Assembly: GCF_014635025.1 (NCBI RefSeq)
Contig: NZ_BMCE01000002.1
Location: 682,001 to 746,000, forward strand
Direction of reading: 5' to 3'
DNA length: 64,000 nt
Source of the DNA: Fictibacillus barbaricus
GTDB lineage: Bacteria > Bacillota > Bacilli > Bacillales > Fictibacillaceae
In this document: piece by piece, positions 10,483 to 18,572 of the stretch
Layout: each line of letters starts with the position of its first letter
How positions within the stretch are numbered: the first letter of the stretch is position 1
Notes under the pieces: model-generated
What the model was told of the DNA's origin: nothing
The model's database searches: none
What the model saw: only the letters and a program-made list of their open reading frames with translations
Translations under genes and position numbers: made by a program

Positions 10483-10486
10483 ACCA

Positions 10487-11392
10487 TTAAATCTCTTTTG
10501 AATTTGGTTTAGTCTTTTTATTCCTAAAATGCATAATCTGCTTCATGATCCCCTCTTTTATCTTTGTCTTGGCTCGGAATCCAAGTTCAAGCTCAGCTTT
10601 TTCTCCTTTTATCCTCATCTTTCTTTTTTCTTTAAATGAGAGTTTATCTGCTTTTAGTTCTGTTAATCCTTCAAGCCACTGATTTTGGTTCCCGCTTGTA
10701 ATGTTATAAATCTCATTCTTTGAAGGAGATCTGCCTGCTAAAAACAATGCTTCTGCAGCATCTTCGACGAACAGAACGTCTTCAGTTACTGTATCTTTTG
10801 AAATTGAATCATCCCTCTGCTGCGGCTCACCTTCAATCGAAATGACTTGTTGATAGGTATGGTGTTCAGGCTGTCCTGGCCCATACACAGTTGGCAGCCT
10901 CATAATAACAAAAGGAAAATTATGCTTTTCGGCTAATTGTTTAACCATATTTTCTTCTGTAAGCTTGATCAATCCAAACAGCGTCTCAGGATTTTTAGGT
11001 GAGCTCTCTAAAACGTCCCCTTGTCTTTTCCCATATACATCATAAGAAGAAACGTATACCAATTTTGTTTGTTCATTAGCTGATAAGGCTACCTTCTTCA
11101 GAACTGATACATGTCTTTGCACTTCATCTTCTATGTTTGCCCATGGTGCGTTTGGTTTTACAGAACAAGCTAAATGAAAGATAACATCACAATCGTTTGT
11201 ATAAGGTTCAAGATCTGTTTCATTTATTTCATATGGTAGGTATTGAAATCCCGCATGGCGTGCAATATAGTCAATCCGGTCTGGAGAAACTGCCATATCG
11301 ATTCCAACTACATCGATCTCCTCATCTAACAACCGGCTGCACAAGTGATAACCGATAAAACCTGCTGCTCCTGTTACAAATGCCTTTTTCAT
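10487..11392 (-). CDS. NAD-dependent epimerase/dehydratase family protein
   Basis: 301-residue extended short-chain dehydrogenase. The nucleotide-binding motif GAAGFIGYHLC is at residues 8-18; a Ser-Ser and the catalytic-type YDVYGKRQG follow around residues 115-125. The substrate cannot be told from sequence; sugar-nucleotide epimerase or reductase are options. The basic C-terminal 40 residues (many Lys/Arg) extend past the usual fold. It lies upstream of comZ, roughly where yjaV is in B. subtilis, and downstream of the hydrolase-like gene on the same strand, though a terminator hairpin separates the two. Confidence 0.75.
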   Translation of the reverse strand: MKKAFVTGAAGFIGYHLCSRLLDEEIDVVGIDMAVSPDRIDYIARHAGFQYLPYEINETDLEPYTNDCDVIFHLACSVKPNAPWANIEDEVQRHVSVLKKVALSANEQTKLVYVSSYDVYGKRQGDVLESSPKNPETLFGLIKLTEENMVKQLAEKHNFPFVIMRLPTVYGPGQPEHHTYQQVISIEGEPQQRDDSISKDTVTEDVLFVEDAAEALFLAGRSPSKNEIYNITSGNQNQWLEGLTELKADKLSFKEKRKMRIKGEKAELELGFRAKTKIKEGIMKQIMHFRNKKTKPNSKEI

Positions 11393-11476
11393 GTAAGAGC
11401 CTCCAGTTCCATTTTTCTCCTCTTACTATCCTATGGAGGAACACTTAAGAATACGATACTTTTTTTACATACAAAG

Positions 11477-11509
11477 ACCTCATTGTTCCTTATTTCAACA
11501 ATGAGGTCA
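11477..11509 (-). terminator. Terminator overlapping the hydrolase-like stop codon
   Basis: Perfect 12-bp inverted repeat GACCTCATTGTT/AACAATGAGGTC with a 9-nt loop; on the minus strand it is followed by TTTGT. The TGA of the upstream gene lies in the first arm. Confidence 0.65.
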
Positions 11510-12247
11510 TATCTCTTTTTCGTTATCTTTAAAAAACTCCTGAAAAGCCCTCGCTGGATTAAATGAAGCTTCCGGAACATGGATAGACAGTGAAATCGGC
11601 GCTTTGATCTCGAGCCTTCTCTTTTCATATGACCTGCTGTGATCCCTAAAGTTAAAGGCAACACCTCTTGCAGCATGCCATATTCGTACTGGAGTTTTTG
11701 CGGATAGATCTGTGATTTCCGGAAGACTATTAATCAAAGGTTCAATCTTGTCTTCTTCTGTATGGTAGGCTGCAGTTATCTCTCTTACTAACCTTTTAAA
11801 GAACAATCTATTTTGTCTTTCATGATTAAAATGATGTTTTAAATCCATACAAGGATTAATAAAAAGAGCGGAACGGATTTGGTTTTCCATATCTTCCATC
11901 AACCGAAGCGCAACAAGTGATCCCATCCCCTCAGCAATCAGATGAATATTGGGATTTAAGATCTCATGCTTCATAACATAATGATAAAGTCTTTTTGCTA
12001 AAATAACAGCTTTCGGACTGCCCCAATGTCTTCCATAAAGGTTGGAATAAAAAACGGTGTATCCTTGATTCTTGAGGGATTGAATGAGGTTAGCGCGTTC
12101 AGTGTTCTGTTTCCAAAGACTTGTATGTTCATCTACATAATGGCTGCAATCACCAATGATCATTATAGCAAAACCATTAGGACGCTTAGGTATGTGTATA
12201 ATATTCCACTGATTGTCTATTTGGAAAGTGCGTTTATCGATACTCAC
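11507..12247 (-). CDS. Alpha/beta-hydrolase-like protein lacking the serine nucleophile
   Basis: 246-residue protein whose layout (IHIPKRPNGFAIMIIGDCSH early, then a nucleophile-elbow strand, LIAEGMGSLVAL, at residues 103-114) follows the alpha/beta-hydrolase fold. The elbow is normally GxSxG, but here reads AEGMG, with glycine 107 where the serine should be, so ordinary serine-hydrolase activity is doubtful. No signal peptide. It occupies the position of yjaU in B. subtilis, but I do not claim homology. Ser110, next to the elbow, is the nearest serine. Confidence 0.6.
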   Translation of the reverse strand: MSIDKRTFQIDNQWNIIHIPKRPNGFAIMIIGDCSHYVDEHTSLWKQNTERANLIQSLKNQGYTVFYSNLYGRHWGSPKAVILAKRLYHYVMKHEILNPNIHLIAEGMGSLVALRLMEDMENQIRSALFINPCMDLKHHFNHERQNRLFFKRLVREITAAYHTEEDKIEPLINSLPEITDLSAKTPVRIWHAARGVAFNFRDHSRSYEKRRLEIKAPISLSIHVPEASFNPARAFQEFFKDNEKEI

Positions 12248-12324
12248 ATTTCTCCCCTCACATAAGCTTTTCTTAACTAATGTATGCAGGGGAAAATTTT
12301 TAGCTAAAGTTATCTGCCTAAGTT

Positions 12325-12438
12325 TTAAGAATTCAGTTCTTTTTTCAGCTGCTCTAACGTTTCTTTACCTTGTTGTGTTAAATTATTTTCATCCTGCTCT
12401 TCCAACGCTTTTAATTCCTCCCACTTTTGTTCCATCAT
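12325..12438 (-). CDS. 37-residue acidic small protein
   Basis: Short reading frame starting MMEQKWEELKALEEQ and ending LEQLKKELNS, charged and predicted to be a single amphipathic helix. It has a strong GAGGAGG site about 6 bp before its first ATG, supporting real translation. No family recognised. It lies about 75 bp upstream of the hydrolase-like gene on the same strand. Confidence 0.55.
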   Translation of the reverse strand: MMEQKWEELKALEEQDENNLTQQGKETLEQLKKELNS

Positions 12439-12663
12439 TTAACCCTCCTCAAATTTCACTTTAAAGTGTTCGTAGTGTTGGTTTATGTACCTTTTTCTTT
12501 GTTTATTCTCACAATCCTGTTAAGCTTGAACATTTTATGAAAATTTTTGATAAATTCAAGCTTCTAAACGATAAAATCGCTAAAGAATCTTTCCCTTTGT
12601 GTAAACTTTTGTTACTATACAGAAGGGTAAAGAATTCGTTTACATTAAAGAGGTGAATGTAGC

Positions 12664-12843
12664 ATGCGTTATTTTTGGACGTTAATTTGGTCTTTATTAT
12701 TAAGTAATATGATTTTTTATGTGCTCGTTTCAATGCAAGGCGGAACATTCGATTTCGTAAAAGCTTGTATCTTCGGAGTTGTATTTACAGTTGTTATCTC
12801 TGTTCTTGGAGAATTATTGCCAGCAAAAAGCGAAGAGATATAA
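12664..12843 (+). CDS. yjzD: YjzD-like small membrane protein (DUF2929)
   Basis: 59-residue protein with two hydrophobic helices (RYFWTLIWSLLLSNMIFYVL and ACIFGVVFTVVISVLGELL). It matches the YjzD/DUF2929 family in length, the MRY..IW.LLLS start and the two-helix layout. AAAGAGGTGAA provides the ribosome binding site. It is convergent with yjzC, the same pair as in B. subtilis. Function unknown. Confidence 0.75.
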   Translation: MRYFWTLIWSLLLSNMIFYVLVSMQGGTFDFVKACIFGVVFTVVISVLGELLPAKSEEI

Positions 12844-12847
12844 GATG

Positions 12848-12874
12848 AAAACCCGGTTGATGACCGGGTTTTTG
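12848..12874. terminator. Terminator between yjzD and yjzC
   Basis: AAACCCGG/CCGGGTTT stem with a 7-nt loop and T5 tail, directly after yjzD; the left A-run could also serve the opposite gene. Confidence 0.8.
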
Positions 12875-12881
12875 TTTTAGG

Positions 12882-13061
12882 CTATGGTTTTCTTTTATAT
12901 GTCCACACGCGATTATGGTTTGTTGTTTCGGGAAAACGGTCTCCTGCCGATAAATGAATCTGCTTTGGATCATTTACCATGCTGCCGGTTTCACCAATTT
13001 CCACATACATACCATTATTCGGTGCTTTTTGACCGTGTGTAAACTGTCTACTCTGCCCCAT
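12882..13061 (-). CDS. yjzC: YjzC family small protein
   Basis: 59-residue protein starting MGQSRQFTHGQKAPNNGMYV and ending RVWTYKRKP, which is the conserved YjzC pattern of bacilli. The ATG at 13061 is used because the GGAGGG site lies 8 bp upstream; an in-frame GTG three codons earlier abuts that site. Function unknown. Confidence 0.8.
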   Translation of the reverse strand: MGQSRQFTHGQKAPNNGMYVEIGETGSMVNDPKQIHLSAGDRFPETTNHNRVWTYKRKP

Positions 13062-13151
13062 GAGATGCACCCTCCTTTCTTTTATAGGTTACCCGGGGTT
13101 TGCCTGATAACACTTGCTAAAAAAAAGAAAAGTTAACACCTTTATATTTGA

Positions 13152-13475
13152 TTAGTAAGCACCGTTAACCCCAGCTACAGCATGAAGCGGAAACATACAT
13201 CGGTAGATCTGATACCCTCTTACATCATATTGTGCTTCTGAATTACGGTTTTCTTGCTGATTTTCAACATAAGGAATTGCAAAATATACGTTTTGCTGAT
13301 CGACATATTCGATAAATCCTGTATAAGCTGCACCATCCATTAACATGAGTTGAACATGCTGGTTTCTATTTTTCATACATGTTTTATATATTTTTTTAAT
13401 TGGTGAACGCCCCATCCCTTGTGACTGTCCTCCAAGGTTTTGAGCTCCTCCGAACGGATATGGTTGTGGATACAT
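13152..13475 (-). CDS. Hypothetical protein with Gly/Gln-rich N-terminus
   Basis: 107-residue protein. Residues 1-25 are rich in Pro, Gly, Gln and Tyr (MYPQPYPFGGAQNLGGQ), then a compact domain with alternating hydrophobic strands (VQLMLMDGAAYTGFIEYV, NVYFAIPYV) suggests a small beta-barrel, and two cysteines are present. Such tails are common among spore-coat or exosporium proteins, but I do not recognise a family. The start at 13475 follows an AGGAGGGGG site; an upstream start would lie across it. Confidence 0.6.
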   Translation of the reverse strand: MYPQPYPFGGAQNLGGQSQGMGRSPIKKIYKTCMKNRNQHVQLMLMDGAAYTGFIEYVDQQNVYFAIPYVENQQENRNSEAQYDVRGYQIYRCMFPLHAVAGVNGAY

Positions 13476-13604
13476 ATATCCCCCTCCTTTTACCACATCC
13501 TATTCAAAGGGAAAGAAGATGGTACTTGTATCCCTTGAAATCGGAATAGGGATTGAATTTAAATGATGGAAGGAACTTGTGAACTAAAAAGGGAGATGAT
13601 ACTG

Positions 13605-13745
13605 ATGAAGGAACTTGTAGGCTCTTGTGTTTCTTGTGGCAGAGATTTATTTTGTATAGACGGATTTTTCGAAGGCTTTATTTTAGATGATAAGAATCTC
13701 TGTATAAATTGTTACGAGAAAATGAAAAAGGAATCTGACAAGTAA
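13605..13745 (+). CDS. 46-residue zinc-ribbon-like protein
   Basis: Small protein with two CxxC pairs, CVSC near residue 8 and CINC near residue 33, a spacing suitable for one zinc ribbon, followed by a Lys-rich end. It recalls small zinc-binding sporulation regulators such as Gin (CsfB) in layout only; that link is weak. The ATG at 13605 is preceded by AGGGAG at 9 bp; earlier in-frame ATGs at 13563 and 13566 would add a 14-residue leader. It is convergent with moaD. Confidence 0.5.
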   Translation: MKELVGSCVSCGRDLFCIDGFFEGFILDDKNLCINCYEKMKKESDK

Positions 13746-13769
13746 CTGTCAAATCCCTTTACGTGCAAT

Positions 13770-14009
13770 TCAACCACCGCTTACGGGAGGAATAAAAGCA
13801 ACCGTATCCCCATCCTTAACTTGATCAGAAAGTTCAACATATTCTTCGTTTAGAGCGACTAAAGCACCTTCTATTCCTGCAAGCTTTCCCACTTGTGTTT
13901 GCAGCATTGTTCTAATCTCTTCTACAGTTGCCGACTTGTCCACTGAGATAGATACTTTCTGTGTTCCGGCTTGCTGTGCCAAACTTGCAAACAGTAAGAT
14001 GTGTACCAT
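13770..14009 (-). CDS. moaD: Molybdopterin synthase small subunit MoaD
   Basis: 79-residue ubiquitin-fold protein ending in the Gly-Gly that is thiocarboxylated (IPPVSGG). It donates sulfur to precursor Z within molybdopterin synthase, in complex with MoaE. Its start abuts the moaE stop, so the two subunits should be made in step. The sulfur-loading enzyme (MoeB/ThiF type) is not in this window. Confidence 0.92.
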   Translation of the reverse strand: MVHILLFASLAQQAGTQKVSISVDKSATVEEIRTMLQTQVGKLAGIEGALVALNEEYVELSDQVKDGDTVAFIPPVSGG

Positions 14010-14471
14010 TTATTTCTCGACCCTTTCTGGACGTCCTGATGGATAGCTTTGTGTACCTTTTTGATTCCCTATCCACTCTTCACCGTCTGTGTAGTGTTCC
14101 TTTTTCCAGATCGGCACGATTTCTTTAATCCGTTCAATAGCATAGCGGCATGCTTCAAAAGCCTCGTGACGATGTGGTGTTGATACCGCAATCGTGACGG
14201 CCACATCTGAAATTTGCAGTGTACCAATTCGATGGGTGATTGCCGTTTTGGCACTTGGCCACTTTTCTTCGATCTCTTGGCCTATTTTCTCAAGCTGCTT
14301 TTCAGCCATCGGCACATATGCTTCATACTCCAATAACTTTGTCTGTTTATCCCCTGTCATTTCTCTGACTGTTCCTATAAAGACCGAAACTGCACCCGCA
14401 TTATGGTGGATGACTTGATCAATAACATTCTGATTGTCTATAGGTTCGGTACTTATATTAAAAAGTTTCAT
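14010..14471 (-). CDS. moaE: Molybdopterin synthase large subunit MoaE
   Basis: 153-residue MoaE: GAVSVFIGTVREMT (early), HRIGTL.ISDVAV and the catalytic region PIWKKEHYTDGEEWIG with the conserved lysines. It converts precursor Z to molybdopterin with MoaD. The start at 14471 is chosen for its AAGGAGAG site 8 bp upstream; it overlaps the end of mobB by 14 bp. A longer reading with 11 extra residues has no such site. Confidence 0.92.
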   Translation of the reverse strand: MKLFNISTEPIDNQNVIDQVIHHNAGAVSVFIGTVREMTGDKQTKLLEYEAYVPMAEKQLEKIGQEIEEKWPSAKTAITHRIGTLQISDVAVTIAVSTPHRHEAFEACRYAIERIKEIVPIWKKEHYTDGEEWIGNQKGTQSYPSGRPERVEK

Positions 14472-15003
14472 GGCCCAATCTCTCCTTACTACTCTTACTT
14501 TCAATGTAATGTACTAAAAAATCAAGCCACTTTTCTTCATCTTTCCATAGAAAAAATGGAATGTTTCCACCTTGTCCTTCTAATGGATTTAAAGATATAC
14601 ATGCTACCATATGATGTGATTGGTTTAATAGTTCTTGATCTAGACTATAGTCTCTACATAGTACAATACGCGGATGTTGAATATTTTTGTATCCTTCTAT
14701 TAAAATGCAATCCATGTTTAAAGAATCGTAAATTCTAATCCCTTGATCAAGAGTTAATTCTGTGTTCATTGAAAGAACAGAACCCCCTGACGAAGAGACT
14801 CCCGTCATAAATGCCCCTGCAGTTCTATGACGTTCTGTATCTTTTCCTGCATCATTAAAATTTAAATGGCCACTATGGCCGTGATGTTTTAACACCCCAG
14901 CATGAATGCCTTTCTTGGATAAGCATTGTAGTAATTTTGTGATTACGGTTGTCTTTCCGCTGTTCTGATAGCCGACGATTTGGAGAATAACGGGTAATCC
15001 CAT
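14458..15003 (-). CDS. mobB: Molybdopterin-guanine dinucleotide biosynthesis adaptor MobB
   Basis: 181-residue P-loop protein with Walker A GYQNSGKTT near residue 10 and a second conserved element, KHHGH, near residue 39. MobB binds GTP and helps attach GMP to molybdopterin. The start at 15003 has GAGGGGAG at about 9 bp; an ATG two codons earlier is possible. Its 5' end overlaps the 3' end of moeA by about 60 bp. The partner mobA is not in this window. Confidence 0.88.
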   Translation of the reverse strand: MGLPVILQIVGYQNSGKTTVITKLLQCLSKKGIHAGVLKHHGHSGHLNFNDAGKDTERHRTAGAFMTGVSSSGGSVLSMNTELTLDQGIRIYDSLNMDCILIEGYKNIQHPRIVLCRDYSLDQELLNQSHHMVACISLNPLEGQGGNIPFFLWKDEEKWLDFLVHYIESKSSKERLGHETF

Positions 15004-16262
15004 GGCCATTCACTCCCCTCTCCATTCCATGTGAGAACACCTACTTCACTACCTTGTTCCCAGCCTCTAGTCCCCCCCGGCAAAACAATTAATCCATTTG
15101 CATGTAATAGAGAAGATACTGAACTTGACTTATCCAGACCAGCAGGAGTTACTATTTTTTGTCCGGATTCCTCAATTAAAGTGGCTCTTACAAAGCGTGT
15201 AAAAGGGTTTGGCTTCGGAAAGTCACTGCCAAGGATGGCTTTAACGACTCCACAATGAATTTTTTTCATCTTCATCCCAGATAAAATAACAGGTCTAACA
15301 AAAAGTTCACAGCCTACAAAACAAGCTGATGGATTTCCGGAAAGACCGAAAAGCCATTTGCCTTCATGAACTGCAATTGTCGTTACACTTCCCGGTCTCA
15401 TAGCAATTTTATTAAAGAGAACTTCAGCACCTAATTTTTCATAAATAGCAGGCAGAAAATCATAATCTCCAACCGATACACCACCAGTTGTAATCATTAT
15501 ATCTGTTTCATTCAGACATTCTTTAACATTCTGATACAGAGAATCAAAATCATCCTTCCTGTGCTGGTATAGTTTCACCTCAGCACCCATCGATCTTACT
15601 TGTGCAGCTGCCATATATGCATTGCTGTTTCGTATTTTTCCTGGCTGCAATTCTTCATGTACATCCAGCAGTTCCGAACCTGTTGAGAGTATACCGACAA
15701 CGGGTTGTTTGAATACTAAAACTTCATCGTATCCAAATGTGGCAAGGATCGCTATCACTCCAGGCGTAATCCTGGTACCCTTTTCAGCAAGCAGAATGCC
15801 TTGTTTTGTATCTTCACCTTGAAAAGAAATGTTTTCATTTTTCTTAACAGAACGTTTAATTTCGATAAATGAGCCGCCTTGATCTTCTAGTTCTTTTACA
15901 AGTTCAAGCATGATCACGGCATCAGCACCTGCAGGGATCTTTGCACCCGTCATAATCCGTATTGCTGTCCCGCTTGTTACTTCATTTATAGCAATTTGGC
16001 CAGCACCGATTGTTTCAAGTACCTTTAGTCTCACAGGATTGTTTTCAGTCGCTTCCTTTGTATCGTTTGAAAAGATCGCGAATCCATCATAAGGTGATCG
16101 GTCAAATGGAGGAACATCATGTGTTGCTGTAATGTCCTCAGCTAATACTCGGTTATCACAATGAATTAAAGCAACTCGCTCCATATTCCAATTTGTACTT
16201 TGTTTCAGGATTTTTGCAACAGCCTCCGCTACCGGGAGCGGTGTTCTTTTAGTAACAGTCAT
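14943..16262 (-). CDS. moeA: Molybdopterin molybdenumtransferase MoeA
   Basis: 439-residue MoeA, which inserts molybdate into adenylylated molybdopterin. Visible signatures: PPFDRSPYDGFAI in the N-terminal region, TGGVSVGDYDF in the MoaB/Mog-like domain and LSGNPSACFVGCELFV. It is the first gene of the moeA-mobB-moaE-moaD operon. The last 25 or so residues, SEWPWDYPLFSKSSAIRT onward, are read through the mobB start region and look like a non-conserved extension. Confidence 0.93.
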   Translation of the reverse strand: MTVTKRTPLPVAEAVAKILKQSTNWNMERVALIHCDNRVLAEDITATHDVPPFDRSPYDGFAIFSNDTKEATENNPVRLKVLETIGAGQIAINEVTSGTAIRIMTGAKIPAGADAVIMLELVKELEDQGGSFIEIKRSVKKNENISFQGEDTKQGILLAEKGTRITPGVIAILATFGYDEVLVFKQPVVGILSTGSELLDVHEELQPGKIRNSNAYMAAAQVRSMGAEVKLYQHRKDDFDSLYQNVKECLNETDIMITTGGVSVGDYDFLPAIYEKLGAEVLFNKIAMRPGSVTTIAVHEGKWLFGLSGNPSACFVGCELFVRPVILSGMKMKKIHCGVVKAILGSDFPKPNPFTRFVRATLIEESGQKIVTPAGLDKSSSVSSLLHANGLIVLPGGTRGWEQGSEVGVLTWNGEGSEWPWDYPLFSKSSAIRTAERQP

Positions 16263-16362
16263 AAGAAAACCTCCTTATTTTCAGAAAATAAAAACTTTTC
16301 AGTTTACTTTTTGGGACAAGTTTGATATATTTTTTATAAATTACCGAAAGGATGTTGATCTT

Positions 16363-16554
16363 ATGAAGGTTTCTTATGAATATTACCACCGATCTGGCTA
16401 TAAAGTAACCATTACCGACATCCCAGAAGAATTTAACGAACATGGTGCGTGGACACTGCGTATTATGCACTCCCTGCAAAAACAAATCGACGAAATTGAT
16501 CATATGTATCTGCCAAAAAGAACTTATCGACTAAAATTAGAAGAAACGGGGTAA
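16363..16554 (+). CDS. 63-residue hypothetical protein
   Basis: Small soluble protein starting MKVSYEYYHRSGYKVTITDI and ending YRLKLEETG, with alternating hydrophobic residues suggesting beta strands then a helix (LRIMHSLQKQIDEI). GAAAGGATG provides a ribosome binding site 9 bp or so before the ATG. It is divergent from moeA and convergent with yitV; the terminator begins inside its last codons. No family recognised. Confidence 0.6.
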   Translation: MKVSYEYYHRSGYKVTITDIPEEFNEHGAWTLRIMHSLQKQIDEIDHMYLPKRTYRLKLEETG

Positions 16555-16575
16555 TCACTTACACCGTTTCTTTTT
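16542..16575. terminator. Terminator between the 63-residue gene and yitV
   Basis: Stem AGAAACGG.GT/AC.CCGTTTCT with a loop of about 8 nt and T7; the arm covers the plus-strand stop codon and the yitV stop sits in the loop. Confidence 0.75.
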
Positions 16576-17335
16576 TTGCATTCATTTGCTGCGCAATCCA
16601 TTCGACAGCATTTAAGTACGCTGCACGTGAAACTTTGTGTCCTGATGTCTTATCGTTCATATATACAGACATACTATTCTTCTTTGTTAAGGTTTCAATA
16701 TAAGGCTTTGCAAACTCGTAAGGAATAACTGCATCCACTTCACTATGCCAAATAAATAAAGGACGGTTATTTAATTTTTCAATATTTTGTATTAGATCAT
16801 ACTCCCGGATATGATTGAAGGATTCTTCAAGTTCACTTGTTGACAAAGGGATTTCATATCCTGCCTTTTGAATTCTTTCTATTTGCCATCTTGCAAATTT
16901 TTCATGAGCAGCTGTACCCATAAGAGCACACCCTGCACTGATATTTGGGTAATTTACGAGCGATCCGTACGTAATGATAGCCCCCATTGAAGTTCCGCCT
17001 ACTGCAATCTTTCCATCAGAAACGAACTCGTTTTCATCTGCCCATTCCATAATTTTGTTAACATCCTGAATGCCTTGATAAACAATATTCCAAAAATCAT
17101 AATCCATACTTTTTGGCGGGTTAGAAGAGATACGTTCTCCATGATGAAGTGCATCAGGCAATATCACACGAAATCCTTTTTCAGCAAGTGAATAAGCAAA
17201 ATGCAGGTTGTGTTCTTTAGCACTTGTGTATCCATGTATAAAAATAAAAAGCGGGAGCGCTTTCCCGTTATTTTCTTTCTTTTCTGCCATTAAGAAAGGG
17301 ATATCCCCGATCAATCCTTTTTGTATCGAAACCAT
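16559..17335 (-). CDS. yitV: YitV-like alpha/beta-hydrolase (esterase)
   Basis: 258-residue serine hydrolase close to B. subtilis YitV: IFIHGYTSAKEHNLHFAYSL near residue 30 contains the oxyanion HG motif, and the nucleophile elbow GGTSMG is intact; Asp and His occur in the C-terminal EVDAVIPYEFA and SGHKVSRAA segments. Physiological substrate unknown. The start at 17335 follows AGGAGATACG; a longer frame would add 13 residues across this site. Divergent from yitU, as in B. subtilis. Confidence 0.85.
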   Translation of the reverse strand: MVSIQKGLIGDIPFLMAEKKENNGKALPLFIFIHGYTSAKEHNLHFAYSLAEKGFRVILPDALHHGERISSNPPKSMDYDFWNIVYQGIQDVNKIMEWADENEFVSDGKIAVGGTSMGAIITYGSLVNYPNISAGCALMGTAAHEKFARWQIERIQKAGYEIPLSTSELEESFNHIREYDLIQNIEKLNNRPLFIWHSEVDAVIPYEFAKPYIETLTKKNSMSVYMNDKTSGHKVSRAAYLNAVEWIAQQMNAKKETV

Positions 17336-17476
17336 GTGCGTATCTCCTCTTTCTCTTTTTTTCCATCTTATCATGAGACATGTTTCTTTTCATGAAAGAA
17401 GACCTCTATGAATAGACTTTTTCTAAGTAAAATAATACACTTTACGTAAAGCATTCTAAAAAAGGCAGGTACATTT

Positions 17477-18289
17477 GTGACACAACCATACTTAATTGCA
17501 TTGGATTTAGATGGAACATTATTGACAGATGAAAAAAAGATTCCACGTAAAACGAAAGAGATTCTTTTAACCTTAATGGATAAAGGTCATCATGTCTGTA
17601 TCTCTACAGGCAGGCCCTTTCGTTCATCTAACATGTATTACAAGGAGTTGGAATTAAAATCACCAATTGTTAATTTTAATGGTGCGTTTGTTCATCACCC
17701 ACATGATGCTGACTTTGGCATCCATCATTCTCCTTTGGAGCTTGATGTAGCAAAAAGAATCATAACGGCCTGTGAAACGTTTAAAGTGAAAAATATTATG
17801 GTCGAGGTACTGGATGATGTGTATTTAAAAAAACCTGATGAAGTAATTGTTAACACATTTATTATGAACGAAAATCCTCTTCAAATTGGCGATCTGCATA
17901 AAACGCTGAAAGATGATCCGACAGCCATCCTTGTTCATCCTGAAGATCACCACATTTCAGAATTAAGAGCGATGCTTGAAAAAGAACATGCAGAAGTTGT
18001 TGACCAGAGAGTGTGGGCAGCACCTTGGAATATCATTGAAGTTATTCGTTCCGGGATCAGCAAAGCAACTGGACTCAAAAAGGTAGCCGAATATTATAAT
18101 ATTCCTCAGGAGCGGATTGTCGCCTTTGGCGATGAAGACAATGATTTTGAGATGATTGATTATGCCGGGCATGGTGTTGCAATGGGCAATGCTATTAATG
18201 AACTTAAAGAACGGGCAAATTATGTCACTCTTACCAATCAAGAGGAAGGAATTGCTCACTATTTAAAAAACATTTTAAAACTTGTTTAA
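17477..18289 (+). CDS. yitU: HAD-family phosphatase YitU
   Basis: 270-residue Cof-type HAD phosphatase. Motif I is ALDLDGTLLTD (residues 8-18), motif II STGRP, motif III Lys in the SKATGLKKVAE region and motif IV FGDEDNDFEMI. The B. subtilis homologue YitU dephosphorylates FMN and related sugar phosphates; the substrate here is inferred. Translation starts at a GTG (17477) with AAGGCAGG upstream. Confidence 0.88.
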   Translation: MTQPYLIALDLDGTLLTDEKKIPRKTKEILLTLMDKGHHVCISTGRPFRSSNMYYKELELKSPIVNFNGAFVHHPHDADFGIHHSPLELDVAKRIITACETFKVKNIMVEVLDDVYLKKPDEVIVNTFIMNENPLQIGDLHKTLKDDPTAILVHPEDHHISELRAMLEKEHAEVVDQRVWAAPWNIIEVIRSGISKATGLKKVAEYYNIPQERIVAFGDEDNDFEMIDYAGHGVAMGNAINELKERANYVTLTNQEEGIAHYLKNILKLV

Positions 18290-18301
18290 CGTTTAAATGA
18301 A

Positions 18302-18331
18302 CTTTGGCTGAGACTCAGCCAGAGTTTTTTT
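18302..18331 (+). terminator. yitU terminator
   Basis: CTTTGGCTGA/TCAGCCAGAG hairpin with a 3-nt loop, then T7. Confidence 0.85.
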
Positions 18332-18426
18332 ATTTTCCAATACTTTTAATGGGGTTCCATCTTCTTCTTACATAATGTACTTCGTACGGTAGAAACTAAA
18401 TGTACGGGAGAAAAGGAGGAATTCCA

Positions 18427-18570
18427 ATGAGTAAACGAAGCCGTTCGAAGCGCACGATCAAGCAAGGTGCAGATATGGTAAGCCAAGAAACTACAATGGC
18501 TTTTAGTAAAAACGAACAAGAAAATCGCAAGCGTGAAAAAGAAGAAAGAAATTCTTTAGGAGGCATATAA
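18427..18570 (+). CDS. 47-residue basic small protein
   Basis: Reads MSKRSRSKRTIKQGADMVSQ at the start and is rich in Lys, Arg, Glu and Asn, with no hydrophobic core. A strong AAAAGGAGG site lies 7 bp upstream, and its stop is only 2 bp before the DUF3813 gene start, so the two form a unit. Composition recalls small sporulation-associated proteins; no family assigned. Confidence 0.6.
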   Translation: MSKRSRSKRTIKQGADMVSQETTMAFSKNEQENRKREKEERNSLGGI

Positions 18571-18572
18571 CC

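Noticed and set aside
11431-11676. 81-codon minus-strand ORF
   Set aside because: It overlaps the 3' end of the hydrolase-like gene and its terminator in another frame; composition is that of a shadow.
14943-15003. Sequencing error at the moeA/mobB overlap
   Set aside because: Both proteins keep complete conserved cores; overlaps of this size with a good internal ribosome binding site are common in such operons.
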